A DNA stretch of 64,000 nt from Zea mays (Eukaryota; Streptophyta; Magnoliopsida; Poales; Poaceae), in assembly GCF_902167145.1 (NCBI RefSeq), contig NC_050098.1, positions 83,740,207-83,804,206 of the forward strand. Reading direction: 5' to 3'. The first letter of the stretch is position 1. The number at the start of each line of letters is the position of its first letter. Positions 21,728-32,800 of the stretch are shown here, one piece after another. The translations under genes were made by a program, and so were the position numbers. The notes under the pieces are model-generated. The model did not search any database, was not told the DNA's origin, and saw only the letters and a list, made by a program, of their open reading frames with translations.

Positions 21728-22618
21728 TTACTTAACTCGGGGTGACCACTATGCCCTACTAACGGAGCAATCGGCTTAAGTCAGCAACGACTTAAGACGG
21801 TGCAACATGCTCGCGCTTACTTAACTCGGGGTGACCACTATGCCATGCTAACGGAGCAATCGGCTTAAGTCGGCAATGACTTAAGACGGTGCAACATGCT
21901 CGCGCTTACTTAACTCGGGGTGACCACTATGCCCTGCTAACGGAGCAATCAGCTTAAGTCGGCAACGACTTAAGACGGTGCAACATGCTCGCGCTTACTT
22001 AACTCGGGGTGACCACTATGCCCTGCTAACGAAGCAATCGGCTTAAGTCGGCAACGACTTAAGACGGTGCAACATGCTCGCGCTTACTTAACTCGGGGTG
22101 ACCATTATGCCCTGCTAACGGAGCAATCGGCTTAAGTCGGCAACGACTTAAGACGGTGCAACATGCTCACGCTTACTTAACTCGGGGTGACCACTATGCC
22201 CTGCTAACGGAGCAATCGGCTTAAGTCGACAACGACTTAAGACGGTGCAACATGCTCGTGCTTACTTAACTCGGGGTGACCACTATGCCCTGCTAACGGA
22301 GCAATCGGCTTAAGTCGGCAATGACTTAAGACGGTGCAACATGCTCGCGCTTACTTAACTCGGGGTGACCACTATGCCTTGATAACGGAGCAATCGGCTT
22401 AAGTCGGCAACGACTTAAGACGGTGCAACATGCTCGCGCTTACTTAACTCGGGGTGACCACTATGCCCTACTAACGGAGCAATCGTCTTAAGTCGGCAAC
22501 GACTTAAGACAGTGCAACATGCTCACGCTTACTTAACTCGGGATTACTACTATGCCCTATTAACAAAAGCAATCGGTTTAAGTTAGCAACGACATAAGAT
22601 GATTCCACATGCTTACGA
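21728..22618 (+). repeat. 89-bp tandem array with a repeated perfect stem-loop, about ten copies
   Basis: TTACTTAACTCGG starts units at 21728, 21817, 21906, 21995, 22084, 22173, 22262, 22351, 22440 and 22529, an exact 89-bp step. A decayed eleventh unit begins near 22618. Each unit contains CTTAAGTCG, GCAA, CGACTTAAG, a perfect 9-bp stem with a GCAA loop. Some copies have one change at the loop-closing pair. The array lies just after the pol stop, in what would be the 3' part of the genomic RNA. Noncoding. Confidence 0.95.
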
Positions 22619-22815
22619 TTACTCATATAGGGGCGACCTCTGTGTCCCGTGAAGAAGTTTCAAAATCATCATACAACATTTTACTTCTGCAAATTTAGAT
22701 ACTGCTGAATTCTAAAACGATAGGAGAATAACAGTAGCATTCAAATGTCAAGCTGGTGTCCTCTAACAAAATATTCGAGCACGATAACCGCGCGCTCAAG
22801 GCACGCAATGTTTTT

Positions 22816-25800
22816 CTATTTTGCAACATTCTTCTCAGGAGCAACCGACGAAGAGGGGCGACTTGAGGAATCAGGAGCAGCGTTCACATCAGCCCTTATA
22901 TCGTCGGGAACAATCACACCGGGTCTCCTCATCAAGATCCGCCCCGCGCGAATGGCTTTATCCATGGCTCTGTCGCGCTGGGACCTCAGAGTAACGGAAG
23001 TTTCTTCAGCAACTTTGACAGCCAACTGAGCGGTCTCTAGCTCCTGGGCGATGGACTTCTTGGAAGCACGTAGTTCCTTGATAGCAGCATCCTTAGCCGA
23101 TATCAACTGCCTGAGACGGATCACGTCATCTGTGGATTCCTGCAGCTTACAGCGATGATTGTCTAACTCCTACATGGTGAAGCGATGACTCCTCTCCAGG
23201 ATGGTCAACGAGTTGCTAGAGTCATGATATAGCCTGTCAAGATTGTCACGAGAAGCAACAAGGGCACGTTTTTCTTCCTACAAACAAGAATCAGCTTCTT
23301 CAAACATCAAGCAAGCAATAAAAACACGACAACACAAGGCACTGATTCATAAGTCACCTTTTCAGAATCAAGCTGAGCGTGAAGAGTAGAGTTCAGCATG
23401 TTAGCGTCATTCAGAGAAGCAGAGACCTGGGCCAGCTCAGTCTGGCTTTGGGAATACTTTTCCTCAAAATCAGAGCACCGCCGGACCAGTTTAGCCTGAC
23501 TTTGAGAATGTTTCTCTTAAAGAACAGAAAACTGTCGAGCCATATCTAGCGAGAAACAATCAAGCAAAAGGGTCAAATTGAGAAGCAGTTTAATAAGGTA
23601 GACGAAGGGAAGCATAAAAGCACTAACCAGCATTCGTCGCCTCTAAGTCAGAGACACGCTGTTGAAGCAGCACCGGATTCCAACGTGCCAGAGACGAAGC
23701 TCTTTCTGGAACAGAAGCACCTTGCAATTTCAGCTGACTAGCCATCCCGTCCACCAATGCCTGATATTGAGAGCAGATGAGTGTAATGACAGCGGTTCAT
23801 CCGGTGTAAAAGTCAGACTAGAATAGATCATAGTACCTGGAGGTTGGAGAAGAATGAGGGGACTCCCAAATCGTGAGAGATCAATTGATGGCTTGGCGTA
23901 GGGTCACCATCCGGAGCAGCTTGCAATGAACCAGCAGGAACCAATACATTGTCATCAGCAGAGCCCAAAACTTGGTCGTCAGAAATGCTAGCCTCTAAAG
24001 CGACTCGCTGACCAAAAGCTTGGGCTACCACCATGCAACCAGAGTGTGGAGGAGATCCTACGTGAACATCCATGGAAGTACAAGAGGGAGAACCCGCTTG
24101 GACACCCTCGGGGGCTGGGTCATAGTTTGCGCTACCCACTTGAGCCAGATCGTCTCCGGCAATACCCTCGGGGGCTGGGCCGCGGCTTACACTTCCCACC
24201 CGAGCCGAATCATCCCCGGCAACACCCTCGGGGGCTGGGTAAGTGTCAACACCATCCTTGAGGACCAAGTTCTCTGCGGTAGCTGCCTCTAAGGCTGAAG
24301 GTCCCTCAGTTACTTCCATGGGAGCAAGACGATCCAAGTCAGTTTCCTGACCCTCAAGACTGCGCTCCAAGGTCGATGAGGCGCGGGACGCTGCCCGGGA
24401 TGACCCCAACTCGGCGTCGAACACATCAGCACAAACATCCATCGCGTCACCATCCGCTGGCCCTGATAACAGATCCTCTGGAATCATATCTTCAAGAGTC
24501 TGATCAAAGTTCGCCAGAGACAATTCTTGTAGACCAATGAGGGCAGACAGAGCAGGAGAAGGAACTCCACTACTTTCCCCACTGGCTACATATTGCCGAC
24601 TGTTCTTCCGAGTCAAAGGGACCTCATCTTCTTCCTCCCCCTCGTTTTCATCAGCAACACATACAGCACACCCATTGGGATCAGCGACAGATGGATCACA
24701 CCCATTAGGATCAGCAGCAGATGGATCACACCCATTGGGGTCAGCGTCGGTAAATTCAGGCACAGGCACTTCCTCAGCAGCAGGGACCGAAGGACCAACA
24801 TCCCGATCCAAGCTAGATACTCGCCGAAGACGTCTCTTTTTCTTTTTCTGCTCATCAGCAGGAGAATCAAGTTGATTGGCTCGGCAAGGACGTTTCGGGC
24901 GAACACTGACAGGCCTCTGAATATCCAAGGTTGTACCAGCTTCCGGGAGAGGCGCCACCACCAATGTCCCAGCAAGAGCAGCATCAGAAGAGTCCTCAGC
25001 CAGCATATCAAGCATAGCACTTATCTCTGCATCACTAGGATCCAAAGGCACCTCAAAGTGGACCTGTCGTTCATCATCAGGAATTTCTCCAAGCGAAGCA
25101 ACCAAAGCACTAACTTCTTCGGCAGAGGGTGGCACTCTAAGGCCCAAACTGCCATCAGCAGGAGGAGGATTCGACACAAAGTGAGCAAAGGCCTTGGAAG
25201 GAGGCAGGTTCCACACCGAGTATGCGACAGGGGCGCCAACATTTGATACCTTGCCTCTAAGTATCATTTCAAGCCGATTCACCAAGTCTACAGCGGGAAT
25301 TCTTCTGTTGGTGACCCGAGTTGAGTCAGCTAGACCTCGGTACAGATAGGCCGGGTATGCCCTGTCCTTCAAAGGCTGAATGAAGAAGACAAAATCAGCA
25401 ACCACAGCTTCTGCAGTCAGACCCCTCTCCTTCAGTAGTCCAACTTCAGCCAGCAAAGCCCCTGCCTCAGCCACCTCCTGGTCCGTGGGGGACTCGGTCC
25501 AACTCAGAGTACAAACATCCGGCTGTCTCCCTGACCGTGGGGGGAGAGATTTGCCGTGGTTCTCAACAATAAACCACTCCAAGTGCCATCCTTTGATACT
25601 ATCCTTGAGTGGGATTTCAAGGTAGTCAGTCTTCCTCCCACGGCGCATCTCCAAACTCGCACCCCCCACTAGCTGATGCTGCCCCCCAGCCATCCTAGGG
25701 TGATAGTGATACAAGTACTTCCACAGTCCAAAATGTGGTAGGACGCCAAGAAAAGCCTCGCATAAATGAACGTAAATGGAAATTTGCAGAATGGAATTGG

Positions 25801-26119
25801 GATTCAGATGGGTCAAATTAAGGCGATAGAAATCAAGGAGACCGCGAAAAAAGGGAGAAATAGGAAGAGCGAGACCGCGGAGAAGAAAAGGAACATAAAC
25901 CACGGATTCGTGGGTATCCTCTGTTGGAACAGTGACCCCGTGGCAAATCCGCCAAGAACAGAGCTCCTTCGGAGGAAGGACCCCGATGGACACGAGATGG
26001 AGAAGGTCAGGCTCAGAAACGACAGACATATGGTTACCTGCGAAAGGCAACTGGCTGTTAGGGTCGATAGGGGGAATCACCGCAGCAGACGAACTCGAGG
26101 CCTTTCGCTTGGGCGCCAT
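22816..26119 (-). pseudogene. Antisense four-exon gene of the Grande-like element (PF04195-like, coiled-coil C-terminus)
   Basis: Reading leftward from ATG 26119 (MAPKRKASSSSAAV), exon 1 (26119-23837, 761 codons) has the 'putative gypsy type transposon' region near its start (VVYVPFLLRGLALPISPFFR). A long acidic, low-complexity part follows with repeated ADPNGCDPS and DPAPEGV units. Exons 2 (23760-23628), 3 (23545-23358) and 4 (23277-22816) give a Leu/Glu/Lys-rich predicted coiled coil ending EKNVAK. All three introns (76, 82 and 80 bp) have GT-AG ends and keep phase. Two stops lie in exons 3 (23519-23517) and 4 (23172-23170), so this copy is damaged. Full length would be about 1021 residues. 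Function is unknown. The location matches the antisense gene reported for Grande ('gene 23'). Confidence 0.75.
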
Positions 26120-26281
26120 CTCAACTCCACCGGCGAACAGAGCGGGAGCCGAATTGCAAAAGGGCAGAGAGGATCTGGAGGCAGGAAAGCAAGAACTAGG
26201 GCACGAAAAGCAGAGGCGGCTGAAAGCGCAATACATATGGGATTTTCCCGGGTCGGATACCGTTTCCAAAAAGCGCCCAGT

Positions 26282-26585
26282 CATCACCCGGCGGTTACTT
26301 CTAAAACACCGGTGTGCCACATCATCACTCGGCTATTACCTTCAAAGTGGCCGACGCAGCCCTTTCTAACTTGGCTGTTATTTCTAAAATGCCGACATTA
26401 CCATCATTCACTCGACAGTTATCTCTAAAACGACGACGTCGTCTTCAGTCACTCGGCAGTTATCTCTAAAACGCCGACGTTGTCCTCAGTCACTCGTCAG
26501 TTATCTCTAAAACGCCGACGTCGTCATAAGTCACTCGGTCGTTACCTCTAAAAGCGCCGACGTGGTCATCAGTCATTCCAACGCT
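26282..26585 (-). repeat. 41-bp repeat, seven copies, upstream of the antisense gene
   Basis: A landmark like CTCTAAAACGCCGACG recurs at 26299, 26341, 26382, 26423, 26464, 26505 and 26546. Copies near the right contain GACGTC, a core bound by plant bZIP proteins. The array lies 160-470 bases upstream of the ATG at 26119, so it is a candidate promoter/enhancer of the antisense gene. Confidence 0.75.
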
Positions 26586-26922
26586 GATGTGGCTTCGTCA
26601 TCATTTGGACGCTACTTCAGAAGCGTAAATGTTGACAATAATAACTCGGCCATCACCCCTAAAAGCGACGATATGATGCCCGAGCTACTCAGCTACTATT
26701 CCAGAGGAATTGACTTCACAGATAAGGCAAACAGAGGAATGATTCGAAAACTCCAAGTTACGACACAAGCATAACAGACAGAGAGCATTACGGACAATAA
26801 ATATCACGACAATCATCAACTGACCATGAGGCAAAATAATCAACATAGGAGGAGACGAAATCATTCTTCATTAAGGGAAGTTACAGAACTTACAAATCAA
26901 CTCGTCATGAGTTGATACTTCC

Positions 26923-26981
26923 CTACTACTACTACTACTACACTACACTCTACTACTCTACACTACTAACTACTACTACAT
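26923..26981. repeat. CTA/TAC microsatellite
   Basis: A run of CTA triplets with single-base interruptions lies between the two antisense genes, just after the expected 3' end of the second one. Confidence 0.8.
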
Positions 26982-27034
26982 TATTTCATTATACTACTTC
27001 TAATCTATACTAACATCTAAAAAACCAGTGGCAT

Positions 27035-27499
27035 CTAGCCACTGGCCTTGTTGCTGCCCTTGTTGCTGCCCTTGCTGCTGCCGCCGCCGCTGCTGCCCCT
27101 GCTGTTGCCGCCCTTGCTGCCGCCATTGCCGCCCTTGTTGCCGCCGTCACCGCCACCGCCACTGTCGCCGCCGTCGTCACCGTCGCCTCCGTCGTCGTCG
27201 TCGTCTCCGCCATCACCACCGCCGCCCTCCTTGGACGAGTCCGAAGAGTCCTCCTCGTCCGAGGAGTACTCTGACTCATCCGAGCCCTCGAGCCCGGAGC
27301 GCTCGACGGCCCGGATATAAGTCCAGACCTCCGCGGCAATCCCCTGGGAGTCGTCTGAATCATCAGACGATGCCAGGGGAGAGACGGGAGCCGGAGACCC
27401 ATCAGACTCGGAGGAGAACTCCTCCTCCGAGTATTCCGAGTTGTCGAAGTCCTCCGATGGAGGAGTCGGCTCGCGCTTGCGTTTGTTACTCTTGCCCAT
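27035..27499 (-). CDS. Second antisense ORF: basic N-terminus, acidic middle, Gly/Ser/Lys-rich tail
   Basis: ATG 27499 opens a 154-codon frame that begins MGKSNKRKREPTPPSEDFDN, with a nuclear-localisation-like KRKR. A Ser/Asp/Glu-rich region follows, then a Gly/Asp-rich run and a tail of Gly-Ser-Lys-Asn repeats to the stop at 27035. An in-frame ATG at 27529 would add 10 residues. The downstream start is preferred for its better context. A TATA box lies 81-87 bases upstream of it. No stop or shift interrupts the frame. I recognise no family and no function. The low-complexity composition means chance openness is possible, but the TATA spacing argues for a real unit. Confidence 0.5.
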   Translation of the reverse strand: MGKSNKRKREPTPPSEDFDNSEYSEEEFSSESDGSPAPVSPLASSDDSDDSQGIAAEVWTYIRAVERSGLEGSDESEYSSDEEDSSDSSKEGGGGDGGDDDDDGGDGDDGGDSGGGGDGGNKGGNGGSKGGNSRGSSGGGSSKGSNKGSNKASG

Positions 27500-27579
27500 G
27501 GTGGAAATGAAGGGAGAGGAAGAAAGCAAGCAGCAGAGAGCAGCAAGAGATGTGAAAAAACCGGAGAGGCAAAGGCACC

Positions 27580-27586
27580 ATTTATA
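27580..27586 (-). promoter_or_regulatory. TATA box of the second antisense ORF
   Basis: TATAAAT reads on the - strand, 81 bases upstream of ATG 27499. It lies in an otherwise noncoding spacer. Confidence 0.5.
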
Positions 27587-28205
27587 GAAGAAGAAGGCAA
27601 CCGCTCACCTCCTACCACGGTCACTGAACAGTCGCAAAATATTCAATATACGCTTCAAACCGTCTGAAGATACGTCAGGCGGCTGACGCCGTTTCACGCA
27701 ACGCAACACCCATTGGGACTCTAGTCAACTGTGCGGGCGATATGATTACACCCGCGGTCACATCATATTACTACTCAGAAGCAGTCGGCTAAAACACTCA
27801 GCGTACCAAGCCGTCCCTTGCCCACACCCATTGGGGGGGACGCCCAGGAATTATCAGTATATTTTTCAAAACTATCACATCCGTGCAGGGCATGCAATGA
27901 ATACCTCAAGACAAAAATGAGATATCAGTAAGGATCAAAGGAAAGCCAAATATAGCCGGTGAAGTAAAAAGTCTGACCGACAGAAGCGACATGAGGACTA
28001 GCCAGGGGACGTCCATCGAACGTCCAATCAGTCGCAGATCAAATAAATTGCACCACCTAGCAAGATATGGACAGATCTTGAACTCGGCCTCAAAGACAAA
28101 ATATATGCTAACCTCTAAAGCATAATATCAATGACATAATGCTGACCTCTAAGGCATTCAAAAAAAAAGAGGATGATTCTCAGCAAAAGGGCACGAAATA
28201 AAGAC

Positions 28206-28250
28206 CTTCGAGTGGATTATTTTCAAAAATCCACTCGAAGCTCGGGGGCT
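28206..28250 (+). repeat. Stem-loop/G-tract module 1 (PPT-like)
   Basis: CTTCGAGTGGATT (28206-28218) and its perfect complement (28228-28240) flank a 9-base loop. CTCGGGGGCT follows immediately, then ACACCC and a GGTGCA/TGCACC inverted pair. Confidence 0.75.
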
Positions 28251-28398
28251 ACACCCATTTGGTGCACCTCCGATGCACCCAATGAATCATCATTACAAGT
28301 CAAGATAATGCTAACTTCTAAAGCATATGGCAAGATCAAAGGCAAGGCTGACTTCCAACAAAGTGCAAGCGGAAAATAAAATGATTTCTAATGAAGAC

Positions 28399-28443
28399 CT
28401 TCGAGTGGATTATTTTCAAAAATCCGCTCGAAGCTCGGGGGCT
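28399..28443 (+). repeat. Stem-loop/G-tract module 2 (PPT-like)
   Basis: Same layout as module 1, with a single mismatch in the 13-bp stem (28399-28411 with 28421-28433) and the same CTCGGGGGCT directly after it. Confidence 0.75.
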
Positions 28444-28643
28444 ACACCCATTTGGTGCACCTCCGGTGCACCCAATGAAGTTCAGGGTCCTACAGTACGA
28501 AATGTTGACCTCCAAAGCATGAGTTTGAGACAGAACACCGGTTTTCGAGTGAATAAAGCAGAAGGAGACAGTAAGAAATCGTTTTTACCAAACTACCCGG
28601 AAAGCATTTCTTGTCATAAACGAAGACCGCAAGCTGGACCTAG

Positions 28644-28689
28644 GATCTTTGGGCCGATTATCTCAAAATCAACCCAAAGATCGGGGGCT
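28644..28689 (+). promoter_or_regulatory. PPT of the Grande-like element with adjoining stem-loop
   Basis: GATCTTTGGG (28644-28653) and CCCAAAGATC (28673-28682) are perfect inverted repeats. GGGGGCT (28683-28689) follows at once and the LTR starts at 28690. Confidence 0.75.
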
Positions 28690-29318
28690 TGTGGGGGACA
28701 GATATCCCTCGGGTCCACTGGAAGGATAAAAGACCTCACGAAAGGCCCAAGGGCCCAATAATTCATAAGGTCATCCCTTCGTGGGCCTGGAGAAGAACGA
28801 CCAGTGAAGCAGATCGACACAAGGCCGGATCGGTGCGAGCCCAGATGGCCCGACAATGACGAGCAAATAACCACAGCAGAGACCCGACTTTCCCGCGCTG
28901 GATCCCCGTACAACGGAACCAAGCGAGGATAGGTCGGCAGAACTATAGGAAGATAGACTCAATCAGTTCACTATCTCTTAGGTGCACATTGTTATCACAT
29001 CCGCATGTATTGCCTCACGGTCGAATATATAAGGCCTAGGGGGCACCCCTTCAGAACGATCGATCTCACTACTCAGCCATCCCCCCCAACTCTCTACGTT
29101 CTAGCTTTAGAGAGCTCCTTTGTAATCCACCACATAAAGAATTCTCACCAGGACGTAGGGTGTTACACATCTCAAAGTGGCCTGAACCTGTAAACATTGT
29201 CCATTGTTCCTCGTGCATCCGGCACGAACCATTTAGCTACAGTCGGCGACACCGTCCTACTCCTAAAAACACCTTGAGGGGCAACCCCGGGTGTGCGGTC
29301 GGACCCAAAACACCCACA
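28690..29318 (+). repeat. 3' LTR of the Grande-like element (629 bp)
   Basis: It begins TGTGGGGGACAG and ends CACCCACA. The last 99 bp match 1476-1574. A TATA box (TATATAAG) is at 29026-29033. Confidence 0.85.
29026..29033 (+). promoter_or_regulatory. TATA box of the Grande-like LTR
   Basis: TATATAAG on the element's sense strand, about 290 bases before the LTR end. Confidence 0.6.
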
Positions 29319-29863
29319 CTAATGCATGGACTTCTAAGGTGTCGTGCTTTCACGCCACCACCATATCCAACAATGTGATCCTATCTCTTTGAAGGGAAGC
29401 ACTTATCCATAAGTTCTACATTAGAAAGAATAGGATCTAATGATATTTGTTCCTCAAGTTGTGCCTGCATTCAAAGATACCTTAATTTCATAGGTTTATA
29501 TTATGAAATATCACCAATAAACAGAAATATATATGACTTCATAAGCTCACATGCTTGTTGGAGGATTTAGAATCTAGAAAACTGCCACCCTTTGTGTGAG
29601 TCATGAAAAATAAGGCATCCGAACTTGGAGGGTTGTTATCCTTTCCACCCTAATATATGCATGGAACATATGTAATCAAAACTAACAAGTAATACAAGAA
29701 AACTAATAAACATGTTGAGTTAAAATGCCAAATACTTACATTGTCATAAATTAGTTTTCTAAATGGTTTGCTACCACTGTGATGGAGGATTGTCAAGTTA
29801 GAACAATTTTTTGAATTTCTCTTGCTCCTTGCCTAGAATGCAATGAATAATTAGATTACTATA

Positions 29864-32800
29864 TGTGGCGGAACTGCCCGAATTATTCCAACTTAAGTGC
29901 CTAAGTCCCGCCTTAGAGGCTAGACCACACTTAAATGGGAATAACCTGTCAATCCCTTGGATCTAGTCCGACAAGGCCACTGACAGGATCAAGTACCACA
30001 ATCTCACTCCATGGTGAGTCACAGAGCAAATACAATAAAGCATAAAACCATGCATGTAGGAGTATTAAATTATTACATCATCATCGGAGTTTTGCAAAAG
30101 TAGTCATCATTGTTCGAAGTGTAGCGGAATAAAACTAACGGTAAATAAACAGAGAGATGGGGAAGCCTGTCCCATCACTCCTCATGCTCCTCCTCAGCCG
30201 AGGCGGGGTCCCACTCGACAGTCCAACCCGGTGGCAAGATGGACGACCAAGTCACTCCAGCAACCATGTCCTCCAGAGAACCTGTAAATTTATGCCACAA
30301 GCAAGGCTGAGTATACTAATACTCAGCTAGACTTACCCGGTGTGAGGAGTCTACTCCTCTACCTCTAGACATGCAGCTGTTTGGCTGTGGGGTTTGGTTG
30401 CCAAAAGCACTAGCTGAGTTTCTATGTCAAGTTTTAAATTTGCCAATTTAAGTGTGACTCTCTTAAGGCTAAAGGTGTACTATCTACTCATACATAGTAG
30501 CAAACATTATTAGCAATCAACATCTTATGTCAACTCATCATATTTCCACTTGTTACTCAATGCAGTACAATGGATCAAGCAGTCTCATTAGCTGCGAGAA
30601 GCAGACGATTCGAATCGAGTTTTTATCCTTGCAAGGTAAACCTAAACACACGACATGCCAGGGCACTCCGTCCCCACACACATCAACCGTCCCCATCGAT
30701 TCCCCGTAAGCAGATCAGGGCTCACCGCCTTGGCGTACAATGCCTCACTGACCCCGACTGCCGTCGTGCAGTGACCGCACTTGTACCCACCATAACCGGA
30801 ATGGGAGACCACGTCTCAGGTCGCGTGAGGGGTAAAGTCCACTGCCAGGTTCAATCAGGTACTAGGCTTACCGATTTACCATATTTCTCGGCATGTGTTT
30901 AGTACGTTCAAACGCTTGACACAGGTATCCGCACGTTAATCCTTATTCCATTTTCCCATCTCGTAAACAACCAATCCCCATGGATTGTTGTCCACAACTA
31001 GCATCATGATAGTATGAAAGTGGGTACAACCAATTCCTGATCTCGCGCGAGTGCTAGAAAAATCACTCGTCTTCTATCGAGATCCTAATTAAATAAAGCA
31101 ACTACTCGACCTAGCATACTAGTATTCATCTCAAAAGGATTCCTGAGATCATGCAACTAGGGTTTCAAACAACTCCTACACCTAACTGCACATTCAATCC
31201 TACAATCATTAAGCATAGTAAAATAGCATAAATAACAGGTTATGCATAAAACTAGGGCTTGCCTTCCAAAGCTGTGGCAGGCAGGTCCTCTGGTGCAGGC
31301 TCTGGTGCTGGATCTGGTGCTACCTCCTGAGCAGCTCCTTGCTCCGGCACGAGGACGTACTCTCCGTCAGCAAGGTTACAGTCTATCGAAATGCAATGAA
31401 CATGTATGTCATGATTATGCAGGATTTAATAACATTATGCTAAGAGAAGAAAAACTAAGTTAATGAGTAACTTAGGGTTTCCGGGTCATATGTGGCTTTT
31501 AATGGTTTATGCTTATCACTTCTAGGTTTAGGTTTTGCTAGGGATAGGCATAGGGAATTTGTATTGCCACTATATATTTCAGTGGACAAGTTAAAAAGGG
31601 TTTTAGGATGACACTAGTTCCTCTCATTCATTTTTCCCTTTCTTCATTTCCTATTTAGGGTTTCTAGTGTAGATTTGAACTACAACAGTGGTTTAATATT
31701 TTCCAAAAATTCTGTATAAATTACAGTGGGTTGCCATTGGCCATTCTAGCCTGTTTTAAGAATTTGAGGCTTAAAATATAATGGCTATGCTTTAGACAAA
31801 AATAACAAGAGTTGTGTAAAATGGGCCACTTTTACACTACATCTCTTAATTAGGGGTGAGTTCTGCCCTAAGGGTTATTTTTGTTGGCATCTAACAGTAA
31901 TAATAGGCTTCTGTGCCAAAAATCACAGAAAGCTAAGGGATGGTCATTTAGTTATGATTTTCTAAAGTTAAATGCCAAAAAGGCACTTTCTACTACATTG
32001 TTATTTGAAAAATGTCAAACAGCAGATTTCATATTTTTCCTAAGTTCTTATTAACAAAACATTAATTATCCCAAGGGTTGGGGTGTTTTCATCTTGGGGT
32101 TATTTTTGTAGGTTTTTTCTAAGTTTTCCTTGTTTTATTAAAATAAAAGGTATCCTCCTCATTTTATACTAAACCAGGGTATGATAGATTTTTCTAGTGA
32201 ACTGTATTGAATAAGTACCCTAACAAAAATAGGGGTGCCCTCTGGTTCATTATTTATATCACCTTTTCTAATTTTTCTTATCCTTAAGCATATTGTAAAT
32301 TAAATGGAAAAAACTAACTTAATGGGTTGGACAGAGAGGTTTAACATTTTTAGACAGATCAGTTGGTGGATATAAACTTCTCCAAATTTTTCTAACCCTA
32401 GTTAAATAGTGCAACTATTTTTATCCCTATTATTTAGCTTTTGGTCAAAACAACAATTAAATCAGAACCCTAAAGTTTTCTGTAGTACATAGGGGTTTTA
32501 TATTTTTCTTAAGTAGTTTACATTATTTAGAGTCTGACAAAATTGGTTTGACCAAATTTGGATGAATTAAACAGAAGTTATGGATTATTAAAGTTCCTGT
32601 TCAAATTTAAAATCAGATTTAATAAGGTTTTCTAGAAAAGCAGTTTACACCGAGGACCCTGGGGTATTTCCAAACTAACTCTCTCAGTTATACCCCCGCG
32701 CTACTATTCATTTGAGTCACTAACATCTCACAAAACCCCCCAGACTTCTCTCCTTCTCCCCCGCGGTCCCTCCCTAGGTTTAAACAGTACCCGCAAGATA

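Larger units (their letters stand above)
27587..28689 (+). other. Noncoding 3' region of the Grande-like element up to the PPT
   Basis: No gene is seen. The stretch holds scattered CACCCATTGGG-like segments (27707, 27826) and two copies of an 85-bp direct repeat (28201 and 28394, 193 bp apart). Each copy has a stem-loop and a PPT-like G-tract. The true PPT follows at 28683. Confidence 0.65.
1476..29318 (+). mobile_element. Grande-like Ty3/gypsy (Tat lineage) retrotransposon, interrupted by a Huck-like element
   Basis: A remnant 5' LTR (1476-1574) is followed by a primer-binding site, gag-protease-RT-RNase H (1621-6483), the inserted Huck-like element (6484-20445), integrase (20451-21617), a 7-kb 3' region and a 3' LTR (28690-29318). 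The 3' region holds an 89-bp tandem array and two antisense genes. Without the insertion the internal region is about 13.1 kb. This length, the roughly 630-bp LTR, tandem repeats and an antisense gene agree with what is known of Grande, but the name is from memory. The pol frame carries stop codons and an altered RT active site, so this copy is not autonomous. It sits in an exon of the CACTA gene. The bases after the 3' LTR (CTAAT, 29319-29323) are the expected duplication, whose partner lies outside the window. Confidence 0.75.

Noticed and set aside
21728..22618. CRISPR-like array
   Set aside because: Units are contiguous tandem copies of 89 bp without unique spacers, in a plant retrotransposon.
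27028..27510. Cys/Arg/His-rich + strand frames (CCPCC runs)
   Set aside because: They are the reverse of the Gly/Ser/Asp-rich antisense ORF. Short-repeat composition explains the residues.
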